Part shown: in pieces, positions 8,732-17,847 of the stretch
Layout: every line of letters starts with the position of its first letter
How positions within the stretch are numbered: position 1 is the stretch's first letter
DNA from: Lachnospiraceae bacterium 10-1
GTDB lineage: Bacteria > Bacillota > Clostridia > Lachnospirales > Lachnospiraceae
Reading direction: 5' to 3'
Length of the DNA: 64,000 bases
Assembly: GCA_000403495.2 (NCBI GenBank)
Contig: KE159820.1
Location: 1-64,000, forward strand
Notes under the pieces: generated by a model
What the model saw: only the letters and a program-made list of their open reading frames with translations
The model's database searches: none
What the model was told of the DNA's origin: nothing
Translations under genes and position numbers: made by a program

Positions 8732-8817
8732 GGAGTCGTATCGAAGCGGTCATAACGGGGCGCACTCGAAATGCGTTAGCCCTCCGGGGCACGAGGGTTC
8801 GAATCCCTCCGACTCCG
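8732..8817 (+). tRNA. tRNA-Ser (anticodon CGA)
   Basis: An 86-nt class II tRNA. Acceptor arms GGAGTCG (8732-8738) and CGACTCC (8810-8816) pair perfectly, with G as discriminator. The anticodon stem GCGCA/TGCGT carries loop CTCGAAA, giving anticodon CGA for UCG codons. A long variable arm follows, then the T arm GAGGG-TTCGAAT-CCCTC. CCA is not encoded. It has its own promoter and is followed by a hairpin terminator. Confidence 0.96.
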
Positions 8818-8823
8818 CTGCGA

Positions 8824-8858
8824 AAAAGCCGGCAGAATATTTATTCTGTCGGCTTTTG
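8824..8858. terminator. bidirectional intrinsic terminator
   Basis: An 11-bp stem, GCCGGCAGAAT (8828-8838) with ATTCTGTCGGC (8843-8853; one G-T pair) and an ATTT loop. T/A runs flank both sides. It ends the tRNA-Ser transcript on the plus strand and the yitT-like gene on the minus strand, whose stop codon lies in the stem. Confidence 0.85.
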
Positions 8859-9701
8859 ATAAAACCGTCCTGACAATTCTTCCGTACGAATTGCATTTAC
8901 AAATGCATTTTCATCTGCTTCTTTTACGGCACGGATAACTCGTTTACTCTCTTCTTTGGATACAACCGAATACACAATATCCCTTTCCCTGCGTTCATAA
9001 AATCCTTCCCCTTCCAGTATGGTTGCCCCATGCATACTAACAGTATTGATTGCCGCACATACCTCTTTAGGCCTGTTGGTAACAATGAATAAGGTCTGCT
9101 TTTGATACCTGGTATAAATCATGTGTAAAATCTGGGTAGACGCATACTGATATATAATAGAATACAAAGCTTTATCCCATCCGAACAGCATGCCTGCCGC
9201 AAAAAGAATCAATATGTTAAATCCTAAAATAAAGTTCCATGAATCTACTCCTTTTTTCTCTGAGAGAAAAATTGCAATAAAATCCGTACCACCAGTTGTT
9301 GCATTCATCATCAGGCATAAACTGATAATAAATCCATTAATCATTCCGCCAAATATACTAATCAGCAGTGTATCATACGTAATAACAAAGCCGGGAATTA
9401 TATCTGTAAGCACACCTGTAAGTACAATCATCACACAGGAATACAGGGTAAACTTTTTCCCAATGAATCGAAATCCAATATAAATCGGAATCATATTAAG
9501 CAGTAAATTTACCACCGTATACGGAACCGTAACATTAAGAAAGCGTTCTGCAATTGCCTGTATCAATATGGTAAGTCCTGTTGCGCCACCCGGATAAAGT
9601 CCTCCAGCTCTGACAAAAGTTTTAATATTTACTGCCATAATCACAGAAGCAATGCAGATAACAACAACTCTTTTACTATCTTTTTTTATATCAAAATGCA
9701 T
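8841..9701 (-). CDS. YitT-family membrane protein (DUF161 plus DUF2179)
   Basis: A 286-residue membrane protein. Residues about 12-185 contain five or six helices with the glycine-rich signature GGLYPGGATGL and the second motif MMNATTGGTD of the YitT/DUF161 family. A C-terminal cytoplasmic DUF2179 domain has the typical VTNRPKEVCAAI and HGATILEGEGFY sequences. YitT proteins are widespread in Firmicutes and have no settled function; a transport role is inferred from topology. It is monocistronic, with its own promoter and a terminator shared with tRNA-Ser. Confidence 0.9.
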   Translation of the reverse strand: MHFDIKKDSKRVVVICIASVIMAVNIKTFVRAGGLYPGGATGLTILIQAIAERFLNVTVPYTVVNLLLNMIPIYIGFRFIGKKFTLYSCVMIVLTGVLTDIIPGFVITYDTLLISIFGGMINGFIISLCLMMNATTGGTDFIAIFLSEKKGVDSWNFILGFNILILFAAGMLFGWDKALYSIIYQYASTQILHMIYTRYQKQTLFIVTNRPKEVCAAINTVSMHGATILEGEGFYERRERDIVYSVVSKEESKRVIRAVKEADENAFVNAIRTEELSGRFYQKPTE

Positions 9702-9810
9702 AACTAAATCGTTCCTTTCCGAAACTAATCATACAGTTTCCAGTTTTATGGCATTCAGCCACATGCGGAAATCAATATATATAATTCATCATTTCCCGCA
9801 TTCCAAGCAA

Positions 9811-9839
9811 ATTATAACATATCTTTTCTTATTAGTAAA
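9811..9839 (-). promoter_or_regulatory. promoter of the YitT-family gene
   Basis: On the minus strand TTTACT (9839-9834), a 17-bp spacer and TATAAT (9816-9811), about 110 bp upstream of the start codon. Confidence 0.55.
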
Positions 9840-9850
9840 AATATCATTAA

Positions 9851-9879
9851 TTGAAATAACTAACGCCTGATGATATAAT
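9851..9879 (+). promoter_or_regulatory. promoter of the DUF2971 gene
   Basis: TTGAAA (9851-9856), a 17-bp spacer and TATAAT (9874-9879), 48 bp before the ATG. It is divergent from the yitT-like promoter. Confidence 0.7.
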
Positions 9880-9927
9880 CAAAAATAAAAATATTCAAGA
9901 AACTTTTATCCGCTTTGGGAGAAAAAA

Positions 9928-10749
9928 ATGCTGTATCACTATACCAACTTCGCTGCTTTTGACGGAATCATCCGCTGTGCAGAACTGCGTCTTAACAACA
10001 TACTTAATATGAATGATGCTTCTGAAATGAGATTGTTTATGAACGGCATCTGCAATGCTGTCCTCGAGAAGTTGAAGCAGGATCAGGAAAATGATAAATT
10101 ACGCAAAGTTAAATATTTCTTTCAAAAAGAAATGGCAGAAGAATTTCACTATTCCGCCTATGCTGCCTGCTTTTCAAAGTACAGAGATGATGCTGCCCAA
10201 TGGGATAGATATGGCAGCTCCGGCCAGGGCGTGTGTATTGCATTTCATGAAGCGTTGATACAAAAAATGATGGGCGGTGTTGTATCTTTACAAGAAGTAT
10301 TTTATCAGGAAGACATGCATGGACATTGGCTTGTAGGTGAATTTTACAAGCTGATAAAGCAATCCAAAAAGATTTCAGACATTCTGCCTGCACTTCAGAA
10401 CCTTATGAATGATGCATGGGTGCAGTCAGCTGCCTTTAAGCACCCTTCCTTTGCCAGTGAACGCGAATATCGTCTGGTAGTCTCTCCCTTTATTTCCAAT
10501 GAATTTGCAGTGGAGCCAAAATATCATGTATCTATGGGACGGATCAAAAAATATTATCCCCTTGATTTGACCAGAATGTGCGGCAGATTAAATATGCATT
10601 TATCTGATCTGGTAGGAGAAATTATTATAGGTCCCACTTCTTCTCAGTCCCTTCCCATCCTGCAGGATTATCTGGTAGACTGCGGACTGACCGTATTAAA
10701 AGACAGAATCACTATGTCAAGCTGTCCTTTACGAAAGCCAACCACCTGA
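9928..10749 (+). CDS. DUF2971-domain protein
   Basis: A 273-residue soluble protein of the DUF2971 family. It starts with the hallmark LYHYT and contains NMNDASEM, ACFSKYRDDAAQWDRYG and GQGVCIAF, followed by an ASEREYRLV motif, the usual order in the family. The function is not established. DUF2971 proteins occur singly or beside phage-defence and toxin genes, but no such partner is visible here. It is monocistronic, with its own promoter and terminator. Confidence 0.8.
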   Translation: MLYHYTNFAAFDGIIRCAELRLNNILNMNDASEMRLFMNGICNAVLEKLKQDQENDKLRKVKYFFQKEMAEEFHYSAYAACFSKYRDDAAQWDRYGSSGQGVCIAFHEALIQKMMGGVVSLQEVFYQEDMHGHWLVGEFYKLIKQSKKISDILPALQNLMNDAWVQSAAFKHPSFASEREYRLVVSPFISNEFAVEPKYHVSMGRIKKYYPLDLTRMCGRLNMHLSDLVGEIIIGPTSSQSLPILQDYLVDCGLTVLKDRITMSSCPLRKPTT

Positions 10750-10765
10750 TTTTTACGTAACAAAT

Positions 10766-10801
10766 GCCTCTGGCCATTCATCTGCCAGAGGCTTCATTTT
10801 T
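10766..10801 (+). terminator. intrinsic terminator after the DUF2971 gene
   Basis: A perfect 9-bp stem, GCCTCTGGC (10766-10774) with GCCAGAGGC (10784-10792), followed by TTCATTTTT. Confidence 0.8.
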
Positions 10802-10841
10802 AAAATAATTATTTACTTCTACTACTTTCCGGATTTAATGA

Positions 10842-11585
10842 TTATTTCACTGATACAGAAGTAATGTGGGGATTTACTCCTTCATACCAGTACAGGAATC
10901 CTTCCATATCCACAGTATCGCCAATGTTTAATGACTTTACTGCATTGTAAACATCTGTTGTGTTATCACACAAATAAGATTCCACTGTAAAAGTATAAGT
11001 TTCTCCGTTAAGGGAAACATTGAAATACAAGTCATCTCCATCCTGGCCTGAGCCATCCCAGGAATACAAAAATGCCACGTCATTTCCCTCTGCATCCTGA
11101 CCTGCTGCCTCAACGGTCATTCCCTTAAAAGCAACAAACTTGTTTTGATGGTTAATTAATTCGTCTGTTCCAAGTAAAGATGTAACATCTTCAGCCTTGG
11201 CAACATAATTTCCATCTTCAATTTCAAATGTGGCATCAATAATCTCAACTTCACCAGACCATTCTGCCTTATATCCGGTAACTTTAATCTTTGTTCCCTG
11301 TGTCAGCTTTGCATAATCTTCCTCAGAACATGCCATATTATACAGGAAGTAACCGCCATCCTTGTCCTGGCTGTAAACAGTAGCCTGATTGTCCCACCAG
11401 GACTGCTTTGCCTGCACATATGTTTCAATTACTACTTCTGAATCCAATTCTGCCGCAACATATTCCTCATATGTCATAACACCCTCTGACTTGGCATCTG
11501 CCCCATCACCACCATCCTTGGAACCACATCCTGCAAATGCAAATACAAGTGCAGTAACTAAAAGCAACGATATAAACTTTTTCAT
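10842..11585 (-). CDS. putative lipoprotein with OB-fold-like domains
   Basis: A 247-residue exported protein. The N-terminus is a lipoprotein signal with lipobox FAGC (Cys20), followed by an acidic Gly/Asp linker. The mature part is beta-rich. It has two similar-looking segments with a phrase of the type Gly-thr-x-ile-x-val-x-Gly (GTKIKVTGYKAEW and GDTVDMEGFLYWY), which suggests OB-fold barrels. No enzyme motif is visible. It has its own promoter and lies downstream of the sugar ABC operon on the same strand, 103 bp away. A link to that operon is possible but not shown. Confidence 0.6.
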   Translation of the reverse strand: MKKFISLLLVTALVFAFAGCGSKDGGDGADAKSEGVMTYEEYVAAELDSEVVIETYVQAKQSWWDNQATVYSQDKDGGYFLYNMACSEEDYAKLTQGTKIKVTGYKAEWSGEVEIIDATFEIEDGNYVAKAEDVTSLLGTDELINHQNKFVAFKGMTVEAAGQDAEGNDVAFLYSWDGSGQDGDDLYFNVSLNGETYTFTVESYLCDNTTDVYNAVKSLNIGDTVDMEGFLYWYEGVNPHITSVSVK

Positions 11586-11651
11586 TTTCCCTCATTTCCT
11601 CCATTTTGGAATGCATCATTATGTAGTTAACAAATCTTTAATATCGAAATA

Positions 11652-11679
11652 ATTATACATGAATTTTCCAATAAATCAA
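11652..11679 (-). promoter_or_regulatory. promoter of the lipoprotein gene
   Basis: On the minus strand TTGATT (11679-11674), a 16-bp spacer and TATAAT (11657-11652), about 66 bp upstream of the lipoprotein start. Confidence 0.6.
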
Positions 11680-11688
11680 TAGTAGTTA

Positions 11689-13299
11689 TTACTCATTTCT
11701 TCTCCCTTTCGCCTTTTGACAGGCCACATATAACATAATCCAAATCCATGCTCCTGCCAATACTGATAAAAGCATCACTGCTGTTTTGGGCAGTTTTCCC
11801 AAATCCGCCTTTCCGGAAGCAGTACTGCCGCTTTGTCCTGCAAGTTGGTCTAAACGGTATAAAGATTTGGTATCTTCATATAATTTCTCCAGATATGCAT
11901 TATTAATCTCCTGCCCTCTCCTGACAGACTTGACCGTATTTTCAATCAGTCCTCCAGCTGCATCCCGAAGGGACGCCGAACCATTAAAAACCGGAGTAAC
12001 AAATGTAAACTCCACATTATCAAGAAGTAACCTTGCCGCATTTATTTTCACCTCATAATGGGACTCATTATCCTCCCCGCATCTTGCCAAATAATCCTGA
12101 TATTCCGCTGATTGCTGTGCTTTTAAGGTTACAGGCACATACCCTTCCGTTTCTGAATAAGCAATCTGCACCTCATTGGTCAGCAAATACTGCATAAACA
12201 ACCAGGATGCCAAAACCTCCTGAGAATCACTTTTATTAAAAATACACAAAGAAGGTCCCTGGGATATCATCTTAGGATGCTTCGGATCAAACTGGGGTAT
12301 TTTCATAACCACAGTTTCAAATTCCACCACTTTATCCTCACTGATGTCAAGCAGTGGTGCATTGGTACCCATCCATGTAGCTCCTGCTGTAGAGTCTATG
12401 GCAAAAATACACTGGCCGGCATTTAAAAGGTTTGCCGGATAACTTGAAATCTTAAAGGTTGAAAATGCGCCTGTTTCTGCATGTTCTGCTATAGTAAGCA
12501 GCAGTTCTTTTGTGGTATCGTTAAAAAGAAGGATATCGCCATCTTCTGTGGAATATCCAGCATCTTTCTGATGCAGCATCTGGATCATCATATTATCGGT
12601 GGATTTATAAATAAAAGGAATCATCACCTTCTGTCCATTTACCGTATAATTCCCTGCTTCATCCTGTGCCATAGCCTTCTCTGAAACCTCCCAGATAAAA
12701 TCCCATGTAAGCTCTGCCGGAATTGAATACCCCAAGGCCTCCACATAAGTTTTATTAATATAGCAGGCTTCCGTTGAGCGCATATAAGGCAATGCGTAAT
12801 AATGTCCTCCAAAAGAACACTCCTCCAAAAACTGCGGAATCATATCCGAGATAGACGGAGAATCAAATAAAACCTGCTTTCCTCCAAGGCCATAAGCTTC
12901 ATCTGAAGCCAGTTCTTCTAAGGGCACCACAATATTGGTTCCTGTCAGATAGGTTGCAATATGATCCGGATAAGTAACGCACACATTGGGCGTGGTATTA
13001 GTCGAAATATTAGTTATTACATCATTATAAATTTTACCATAATCCGTATACAGTCGTAAATTTACGGTAATATTGGGATACAACTTTTCAAAATCAGCAA
13101 TGGCCTGCTCATAAATTGCAGTCTGGGTTTTATTCGTATCATTTTTCGCCCAAAAAGTGATCTCATACTCCCTTGACAAGTCAAATTCCTCAGGCATGGT
13201 AAAGGCCTCCAAACCTTTTGAACCATGGCAGCCGGTAAGTGCAGATATGCCGACAGCAATAAACACTGCTCTAAAAAACATACGTACTTTTTTCTTCAC
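11689..13299 (-). CDS. sugar ABC transporter substrate-binding lipoprotein with C-terminal membrane helix
   Basis: A family 1 extracellular solute-binding protein of a CUT1 (carbohydrate uptake) transporter. A signal peptide ends in lipobox LTGC (Cys24). A two-lobed binding domain follows, with typical phrases (YEITFWAKND, LYTDYGKIYNDVITNIST, IFAIDSTAGATWMG, ASWLFMQYLLT). At 536 residues it is about 100 longer than usual. The extra C-terminal part has a Ser/Gly linker and a second membrane helix near residues 509-527, followed by basic residues. The protein therefore appears anchored at both ends, which is unusual. It overlaps the upstream permease gene by four bases and is last in its operon. 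Confidence 0.85.
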   Translation of the reverse strand: MKKKVRMFFRAVFIAVGISALTGCHGSKGLEAFTMPEEFDLSREYEITFWAKNDTNKTQTAIYEQAIADFEKLYPNITVNLRLYTDYGKIYNDVITNISTNTTPNVCVTYPDHIATYLTGTNIVVPLEELASDEAYGLGGKQVLFDSPSISDMIPQFLEECSFGGHYYALPYMRSTEACYINKTYVEALGYSIPAELTWDFIWEVSEKAMAQDEAGNYTVNGQKVMIPFIYKSTDNMMIQMLHQKDAGYSTEDGDILLFNDTTKELLLTIAEHAETGAFSTFKISSYPANLLNAGQCIFAIDSTAGATWMGTNAPLLDISEDKVVEFETVVMKIPQFDPKHPKMISQGPSLCIFNKSDSQEVLASWLFMQYLLTNEVQIAYSETEGYVPVTLKAQQSAEYQDYLARCGEDNESHYEVKINAARLLLDNVEFTFVTPVFNGSASLRDAAGGLIENTVKSVRRGQEINNAYLEKLYEDTKSLYRLDQLAGQSGSTASGKADLGKLPKTAVMLLSVLAGAWIWIMLYVACQKAKGRRNE

Positions 13300-14183
13300 C
13301 CTTTCATCCCTCCTCTGGAAACTCCGGCCATAACCTTCTTCCTAAAGATTAAAAACAGTACGATTAAGGGAACCGAAATCACTACCACAGCCGCCATCAT
13401 TGCCGGAATATTTTCACGCCCAAACCCATTTTCCCGTATCTCCTGAATTCCATTTGACACCAGATAATAATTTTCATCATCCGTAATCAGTCTCGGCCAC
13501 ACGTAGGAGTTCCAGCACTCAATCACTTTTAATATGGTAATGGTTATTAAAGTAGGCTTTGAAATGGGGATCATAACCTTAAGCAGATATTTCAGGTCAG
13601 AAGTTCCATCAACTTTTGCCGCATAGTAAAGTCCGTCGGGTATTTGCTCAAAATTCTCTTTTAAGAGATAAATATAAAAAACTGAAGTAATGGAGGGCAG
13701 AATTAAGCCTGAAAATGTATTTCGCATATCCAAATTTGTAATCGTTACAAAATTAGTGATAATTACCAGTTCATTGGGAATCATCATCAGGGAAAGAAAA
13801 ATCACAAATACAATGTTTTTCCCTTTAAACTCAAGACGTGCAAATGCAAATGCTGCAAGAGTAATTACCACCAGCATAATCCCCGTGGTCACAAGAGTAA
13901 ATAAAACCGTATTTGCAAAATATCTTCCAAGAGGCACCGTAGTAAACGCATCCTTATAATTCTGCAGTGTAGGGGACAAAGTAAAAAACTTAGGAATATA
14001 CTCTGAATTATAGGAACTATAACTTTTCACCGAAGTCAAAACCATCCAGTAAAAAGGAAATAAAACAACTACCGCCCACAAAATCAGGAAAATATAAGTA
14101 ATCGTATTTGTAGTCCTTTTTCGGGCTCTGGCATTTTTCTCAATTTTTCCATAATCCGTTAACTTTTCCATATTAATAACCAT
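13296..14183 (-). CDS. sugar ABC transporter permease (MalG/UgpE type)
   Basis: One of the two membrane subunits of a CUT1 importer. The 295-residue protein has six helices. Near residue 200 it carries the EAA loop that docks with the ATPase (YYAAKVDGTSDLKYLLKVMIPISKPTL, quoted here only as a landmark, roughly residues 191-217). The start could be Met1 or Met5; neither has ideal ribosome-site spacing. It overlaps the binding-protein gene by four bases and follows the partner permease by 18 bp. Confidence 0.92.
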   Translation of the reverse strand: MVINMEKLTDYGKIEKNARARKRTTNTITYIFLILWAVVVLFPFYWMVLTSVKSYSSYNSEYIPKFFTLSPTLQNYKDAFTTVPLGRYFANTVLFTLVTTGIMLVVITLAAFAFARLEFKGKNIVFVIFLSLMMIPNELVIITNFVTITNLDMRNTFSGLILPSITSVFYIYLLKENFEQIPDGLYYAAKVDGTSDLKYLLKVMIPISKPTLITITILKVIECWNSYVWPRLITDDENYYLVSNGIQEIRENGFGRENIPAMMAAVVVISVPLIVLFLIFRKKVMAGVSRGGMKG

Positions 14184-14201
14184 GCCTTTCTCTAAACCTG
14201 C

Positions 14202-15107
14202 TTAATAGTGGACATTCTTTTTACTGATTAATAAATTTATACAGGTAATCGTAAGTACAATAGCAAATAATATAATTGCTGCAGCAGATGCATAGGAGGG
14301 ATAACCGCCGCTGTCGCCATAAAGCATATCATATACATATCCCACAATGGTATTCATTTCCGCCGCATTTAAATTAGTTCCGAATAAGGCAACTGCATCG
14401 CTGTATGCCTTAAAGGCTCCTATAAATCCTGTAATAATCAAATAAAAAATCATAGGGGATATCATGGGAAGGGTAATCCTCATAAAAGTCCTGAATCTGG
14501 ATGTTCCATCTACCTTAGCAGCATTATAGTAAATCTGATCTACTGAAGAAAGGGCGCTGGTCAAAATTAAAATTTTGAAAGGCAGAACAATCCATATGGT
14601 ATAAAAACACAGGACAAACATCTTTGCCCAATACGGACCATCAATAAAATCAACACTTCTTCCGCCAAACCAATTAATCAGTAAATTAACAAGACCGTCC
14701 GAATACGCAGTTTTCTTAAATAAAATCATAAACACCAGACCAACAGCCAGCGTATTAGTCACGTAGGGCAGAAAATAAATGGTCTGAAACAAATTTCTAA
14801 GAGGCCTTATCATACTTAATCCCAAGGAAATAAGCAGCGCAATCCCTGTAGACAAGGGCACTGTAATGATTACCAATATAAATGTGTTTTTCACTGCCTG
14901 TAAAAAATAGGGATCATGCAGCACATAAGAATAATTATAAAAGCCAACGCCGAAATAGACTTGCGAAGCAGAATTGTATCCTTCTTCAAAGGAATAAATG
15001 AAAACATCAATCAGAGGGTATACCATGAATCCCCCTAAAAACAAAATTGCCGGCAAAAGATATAGCCAGCCTTTGAAGCCGCTGTTTTTCAATTTCTTTT
15101 TTATCAT
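14202..15107 (-). CDS. sugar ABC transporter permease (MalF/UgpA type)
   Basis: The second membrane subunit of the CUT1 importer, 301 residues. An N-terminal helix starts at about residue 13 (GWLYLLPAILFLGGF) and five further helices follow. The EAA loop YYNAAKVDGTSRFRTFMRITLP is near residue 220. The ATG at 15107 is preceded by AGGGGGC at a normal distance. A longer in-frame extension would run back into the ATPase gene and has no family support. It lies 25 bp after the ATPase gene. Confidence 0.92.
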   Translation of the reverse strand: MIKKKLKNSGFKGWLYLLPAILFLGGFMVYPLIDVFIYSFEEGYNSASQVYFGVGFYNYSYVLHDPYFLQAVKNTFILVIITVPLSTGIALLISLGLSMIRPLRNLFQTIYFLPYVTNTLAVGLVFMILFKKTAYSDGLVNLLINWFGGRSVDFIDGPYWAKMFVLCFYTIWIVLPFKILILTSALSSVDQIYYNAAKVDGTSRFRTFMRITLPMISPMIFYLIITGFIGAFKAYSDAVALFGTNLNAAEMNTIVGYVYDMLYGDSGGYPSYASAAAIILFAIVLTITCINLLISKKNVHY

Positions 15108-15132
15108 GTTACTGCCCCCTCTGCACCTGTCT

Positions 15133-16263
15133 TTAAAGGTAGATTCTGTCTTCCGTTTCTTTATCAAACAAAAATACTTTGTGGGGAGCAAGTGAAAACC
15201 TGACCACTGCATCAGTTGAAATATTTCCCTCACCCATAGAAAGTATCTCTTCCATGTCTGCTTTGTTTTCCGTACCGATAATAGAGCGTACCACTGCATT
15301 TAATGAAGATGGGTTTGAAGAAATGACACTAATGTCACGTCCCATTACTTCCACCCCGCAAAGGCGGCAGCAAAGAGCTCCATCTGCTTTAGGGAAAAAT
15401 CCTTCCGGCCGAATTCCCACATAAACTTCCCTGTCAGCTTCTTCTCCCGCCTCCATTATACAGTCATTTCCTATATAAAGCTTATGGTTTTTAATCTGTC
15501 CGGTAAACACATTGACAGGAGGCGTTCCCAGGAATTTGGCAACAAACAAATTTTCAGGATCATCATAAACCTTCTGAGGTTTATCTATCTGCTGCACCAT
15601 CCCCTCCTTCATAACGACAATCATGTCAGAAATGCTCATTGCTTCTTCCTGATCGTGTGTGACAAAAATTGTTGTAATTTTTGTCTCCCGCTGGATTCTT
15701 CTGATCTCTTCCCTTGTCTGAAGCCGAAGCCTGGCGTCAAGGTTAGAAAGAGGTTCATCAAGCAAAAGAACCTTTGGACGCTTTACTAAAGCACGCGCAA
15801 TTGCCACTCTCTGCTGCTGGCCGCCTGAAAGTTCTCCCGGCTTACGGTCCATCAGCTCATCAATCTGAACAAGTCTGGCGGCTTCATATGCCTTTTCCAG
15901 CATCTGTTCCTTAGAGAGCTTGTCCTTTCCTTTTAAATTTTCCAAAGGAAATAATATATTCTGCTTCACTGTTAAATGTGGATAAAGAGCATAATTTTGA
16001 AATACCAGTCCAATCCCTCTGTTTTCCGGCGGCAGATCCGTAACATCATCTTTTCCAAAAAATATTTTCCCATCCGTAGGTTTTAATAAACCACTGATCA
16101 AATTAAGCGTTGTACTTTTACCACATCCGGAAGGCCCTAAAAGGCCAATTAATTTTCCATCCGGAATTTGAAAGGTAAAGTCATTGACCGCAATTACATC
16201 TTCCTGCTTTTTCCGATCCCGCCCCGGAAATTTTTTCGTCAGATTCTGTAAGGTAACTTCCAT
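15133..16263 (-). CDS. sugar ABC transporter ATP-binding protein (MalK/UgpC type)
   Basis: The energy-coupling subunit of the CUT1 importer, 376 residues. It has Walker [10 protein letters not shown] (43-51), a Q-loop in [10 protein letters not shown], signature LSGGQQQR, Walker B KVLLLDEP with D-loop SNLDA, and the H-loop [11 protein letters not shown]-terminal TOBE-like regulatory region follows. I chose ATG 16263 because the family starts at the MEVTLQNL-type sequence; the upstream extension has no similarity. It is first in the ATPase-permease-permease-binding protein operon. A second, stand-alone ATPase of the same class lies at 23.6 kb. Confidence 0.93.
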   Translation of the reverse strand: MEVTLQNLTKKFPGRDRKKQEDVIAVNDFTFQIPDGKLIGLLGPSGCGKSTTLNLISGLLKPTDGKIFFGKDDVTDLPPENRGIGLVFQNYALYPHLTVKQNILFPLENLKGKDKLSKEQMLEKAYEAARLVQIDELMDRKPGELSGGQQQRVAIARALVKRPKVLLLDEPLSNLDARLRLQTREEIRRIQRETKITTIFVTHDQEEAMSISDMIVVMKEGMVQQIDKPQKVYDDPENLFVAKFLGTPPVNVFTGQIKNHKLYIGNDCIMEAGEEADREVYVGIRPEGFFPKADGALCCRLCGVEVMGRDISVISSNPSSLNAVVRSIIGTENKADMEEILSMGEGNISTDAVVRFSLAPHKVFLFDKETEDRIYL

Positions 16264-16348
16264 TTCAATACCCAGCCCTTCCCGCACATCGTTTCCATGT
16301 AAAAACAAAGTAAATATGTGCATTAATTATCAGAAATGATTCCTTCAC

Positions 16349-16377
16349 ATTATACTGAAAAAGAAAGCAGATGTCCA
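16349..16377 (-). promoter_or_regulatory. promoter of the sugar ABC operon
   Basis: On the minus strand TGGACA (16377-16372), a 17-bp spacer and TATAAT (16354-16349), about 86 bp upstream of the ATPase start. It abuts the divergent MATE promoter, leaving little space for separate operators. Confidence 0.7.
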
Positions 16378-16379
16378 TA

Positions 16380-16408
16380 TTGACGAAACACATTCTATCT
16401 ATTACAAT
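16380..16408 (+). promoter_or_regulatory. promoter of the MATE exporter gene
   Basis: TTGACG (16380-16385), a 17-bp spacer and TACAAT (16403-16408), 31 bp before the start codon. Confidence 0.65.
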
Positions 16409-16438
16409 AGTCTGACACGACAAACGGAGGCGTATTTT

Positions 16439-17845
16439 ATGTGGACAAAATTCAAGAACAAATTTATTGGTGACAGGTACTTTTACCGGCGTGTGCTTTT
16501 TCTTGCTGTTCCCCTGATCATTCAAAATGCCATTACCAGCTTTGTAAGTTTTCTGGACAATATAATGGTAGGGCAGATTGGAACAGAGCAGATGTCAGGC
16601 GTTGCTATTGTAAATCAATTGATGTTTGTTTTTAATATCTGTATTTTTGGCGGTGTTTCCGGCGCTGGTATTTTTGGTACCCAGTTTTATGGGAAAGGTG
16701 ACTATGAGGGACAAAAATATGCTTTTCGTTTTAAGCTCTATGCATGTATGTGTATTGCGGCAGCGGCTCTTTTACTCTTTGGTACCTGCAATACACAATT
16801 AATCTCTCTTTATTTAAATGACAGTGGCAGCGTGGGAGACATCACCCTTGCCTTAAAATATGGGGAAGAATATCTGTACATTATGATACTGGGACTTATT
16901 CCTTTTGCCTTAAACCAGTCCTACGTAAATACCATCCGTGAGACTGGACGTACTTTTGTCCCCATGCTGGCAAGCGTTGTAGCTGTTTTCACCAACCTGA
17001 TTTTAGATTACATCTTGATTTTTGGCTTTGGAATCATTCCTGCACTTGGCGTACAGGGCGCTGCTATCGCTACAGTGGCAGCCAGATTTATTGAATGCGG
17101 CATTGTTGTAATATGGACTCATACCCATAAAAATTATAACCCATATATCGTCGGCGCTTATAAGAGCTTTGTAATTCCCCGCAAAGTCCTTAAAGATATT
17201 TTTATTAAGGGAACACCCCTTATGGCCAATGAAATGCTTTGGGCCACCGGCATGACCGTAATCGTCCAATGCTATGCTGTACGTGGTCTGGAAGTGGTTG
17301 CTGCGCAAAACATCTCTTCCACCATTACAAATCTTTTTAATATTGTATATATTCAGCTTGGCGGCTGTATTTCTATTGTTGTAGGGCAGCTCCTTGGCGC
17401 AGGAAAAATTAAAGAAGCAAAAGATGCAGACAATAAGATGATTTTCTTTTCTGTTTTCTGCTGCAGTTGTGTTGCAGCAGTTATGGCAGTTGTTGGCAGG
17501 TTTTTTCCTTCCATTTATAATACGGAAGACAGTATCAAGGAACTTGCCAGAACCTTTATCACCATCTCCGCTCTGGCAATGCCATTATGTTCCTTTTCAC
17601 ACTGCACCTATTTTACTCTCCGTTCCGGCGGAAAAACAATTGTCACCTTCCTGTTTGACAGCGTTTACACCTGGGTGCTGATTATACCTTTAGCCTACCT
17701 TCTGGCAAGGCATACTCTGCTGCCTATAACAACCGTATTCTTCCTGATTCAGTTTTCAGAACTGATTAAAGTAATTCTGGGATTCTTTATGGTAAAAAGT
17801 GATGTGTGGCTGCAAAATATTGTTACGGATGCAGCAGAAGCTTAA
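16439..17845 (+). CDS. MATE-family multidrug/cation efflux protein
   Basis: A 468-residue protein with twelve predicted helices in two related halves, typical of MATE (DinF/NorM superfamily) antiporters that expel organic cations or drugs using Na+ or H+. Family phrases include PLIIQNAITSFVSFLDNIMVGQIG in the first helices (roughly residues 21-44), ALNQSYVNTIRETG and the second-half VVAAQNISSTI. GGAGG lies eight bases upstream of the ATG. It is transcribed alone and divergently from the sugar ABC operon. The substrate is unknown. Confidence 0.92.
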   Translation: MWTKFKNKFIGDRYFYRRVLFLAVPLIIQNAITSFVSFLDNIMVGQIGTEQMSGVAIVNQLMFVFNICIFGGVSGAGIFGTQFYGKGDYEGQKYAFRFKLYACMCIAAAALLLFGTCNTQLISLYLNDSGSVGDITLALKYGEEYLYIMILGLIPFALNQSYVNTIRETGRTFVPMLASVVAVFTNLILDYILIFGFGIIPALGVQGAAIATVAARFIECGIVVIWTHTHKNYNPYIVGAYKSFVIPRKVLKDIFIKGTPLMANEMLWATGMTVIVQCYAVRGLEVVAAQNISSTITNLFNIVYIQLGGCISIVVGQLLGAGKIKEAKDADNKMIFFSVFCCSCVAAVMAVVGRFFPSIYNTEDSIKELARTFITISALAMPLCSFSHCTYFTLRSGGKTIVTFLFDSVYTWVLIIPLAYLLARHTLLPITTVFFLIQFSELIKVILGFFMVKSDVWLQNIVTDAAEA

Positions 17846-17847
17846 TT

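Noticed and set aside
8700-8820. Attachment site of an integrated element at tRNA-Ser
   Set aside because: No integrase, no direct repeat of the tRNA 3' end and only ordinary chromosomal genes lie on both sides.
9928-10749. DUF2971 protein as part of a defence island
   Set aside because: No restriction, toxin or phage genes adjoin it; it has its own promoter and terminator between housekeeping genes.
15108-15299. 64-residue N-terminal extension of the MalF-type permease
   Set aside because: It overlaps the ATPase gene in another frame, has no family similarity, and an ideal ribosome site precedes the internal ATG at 15107.
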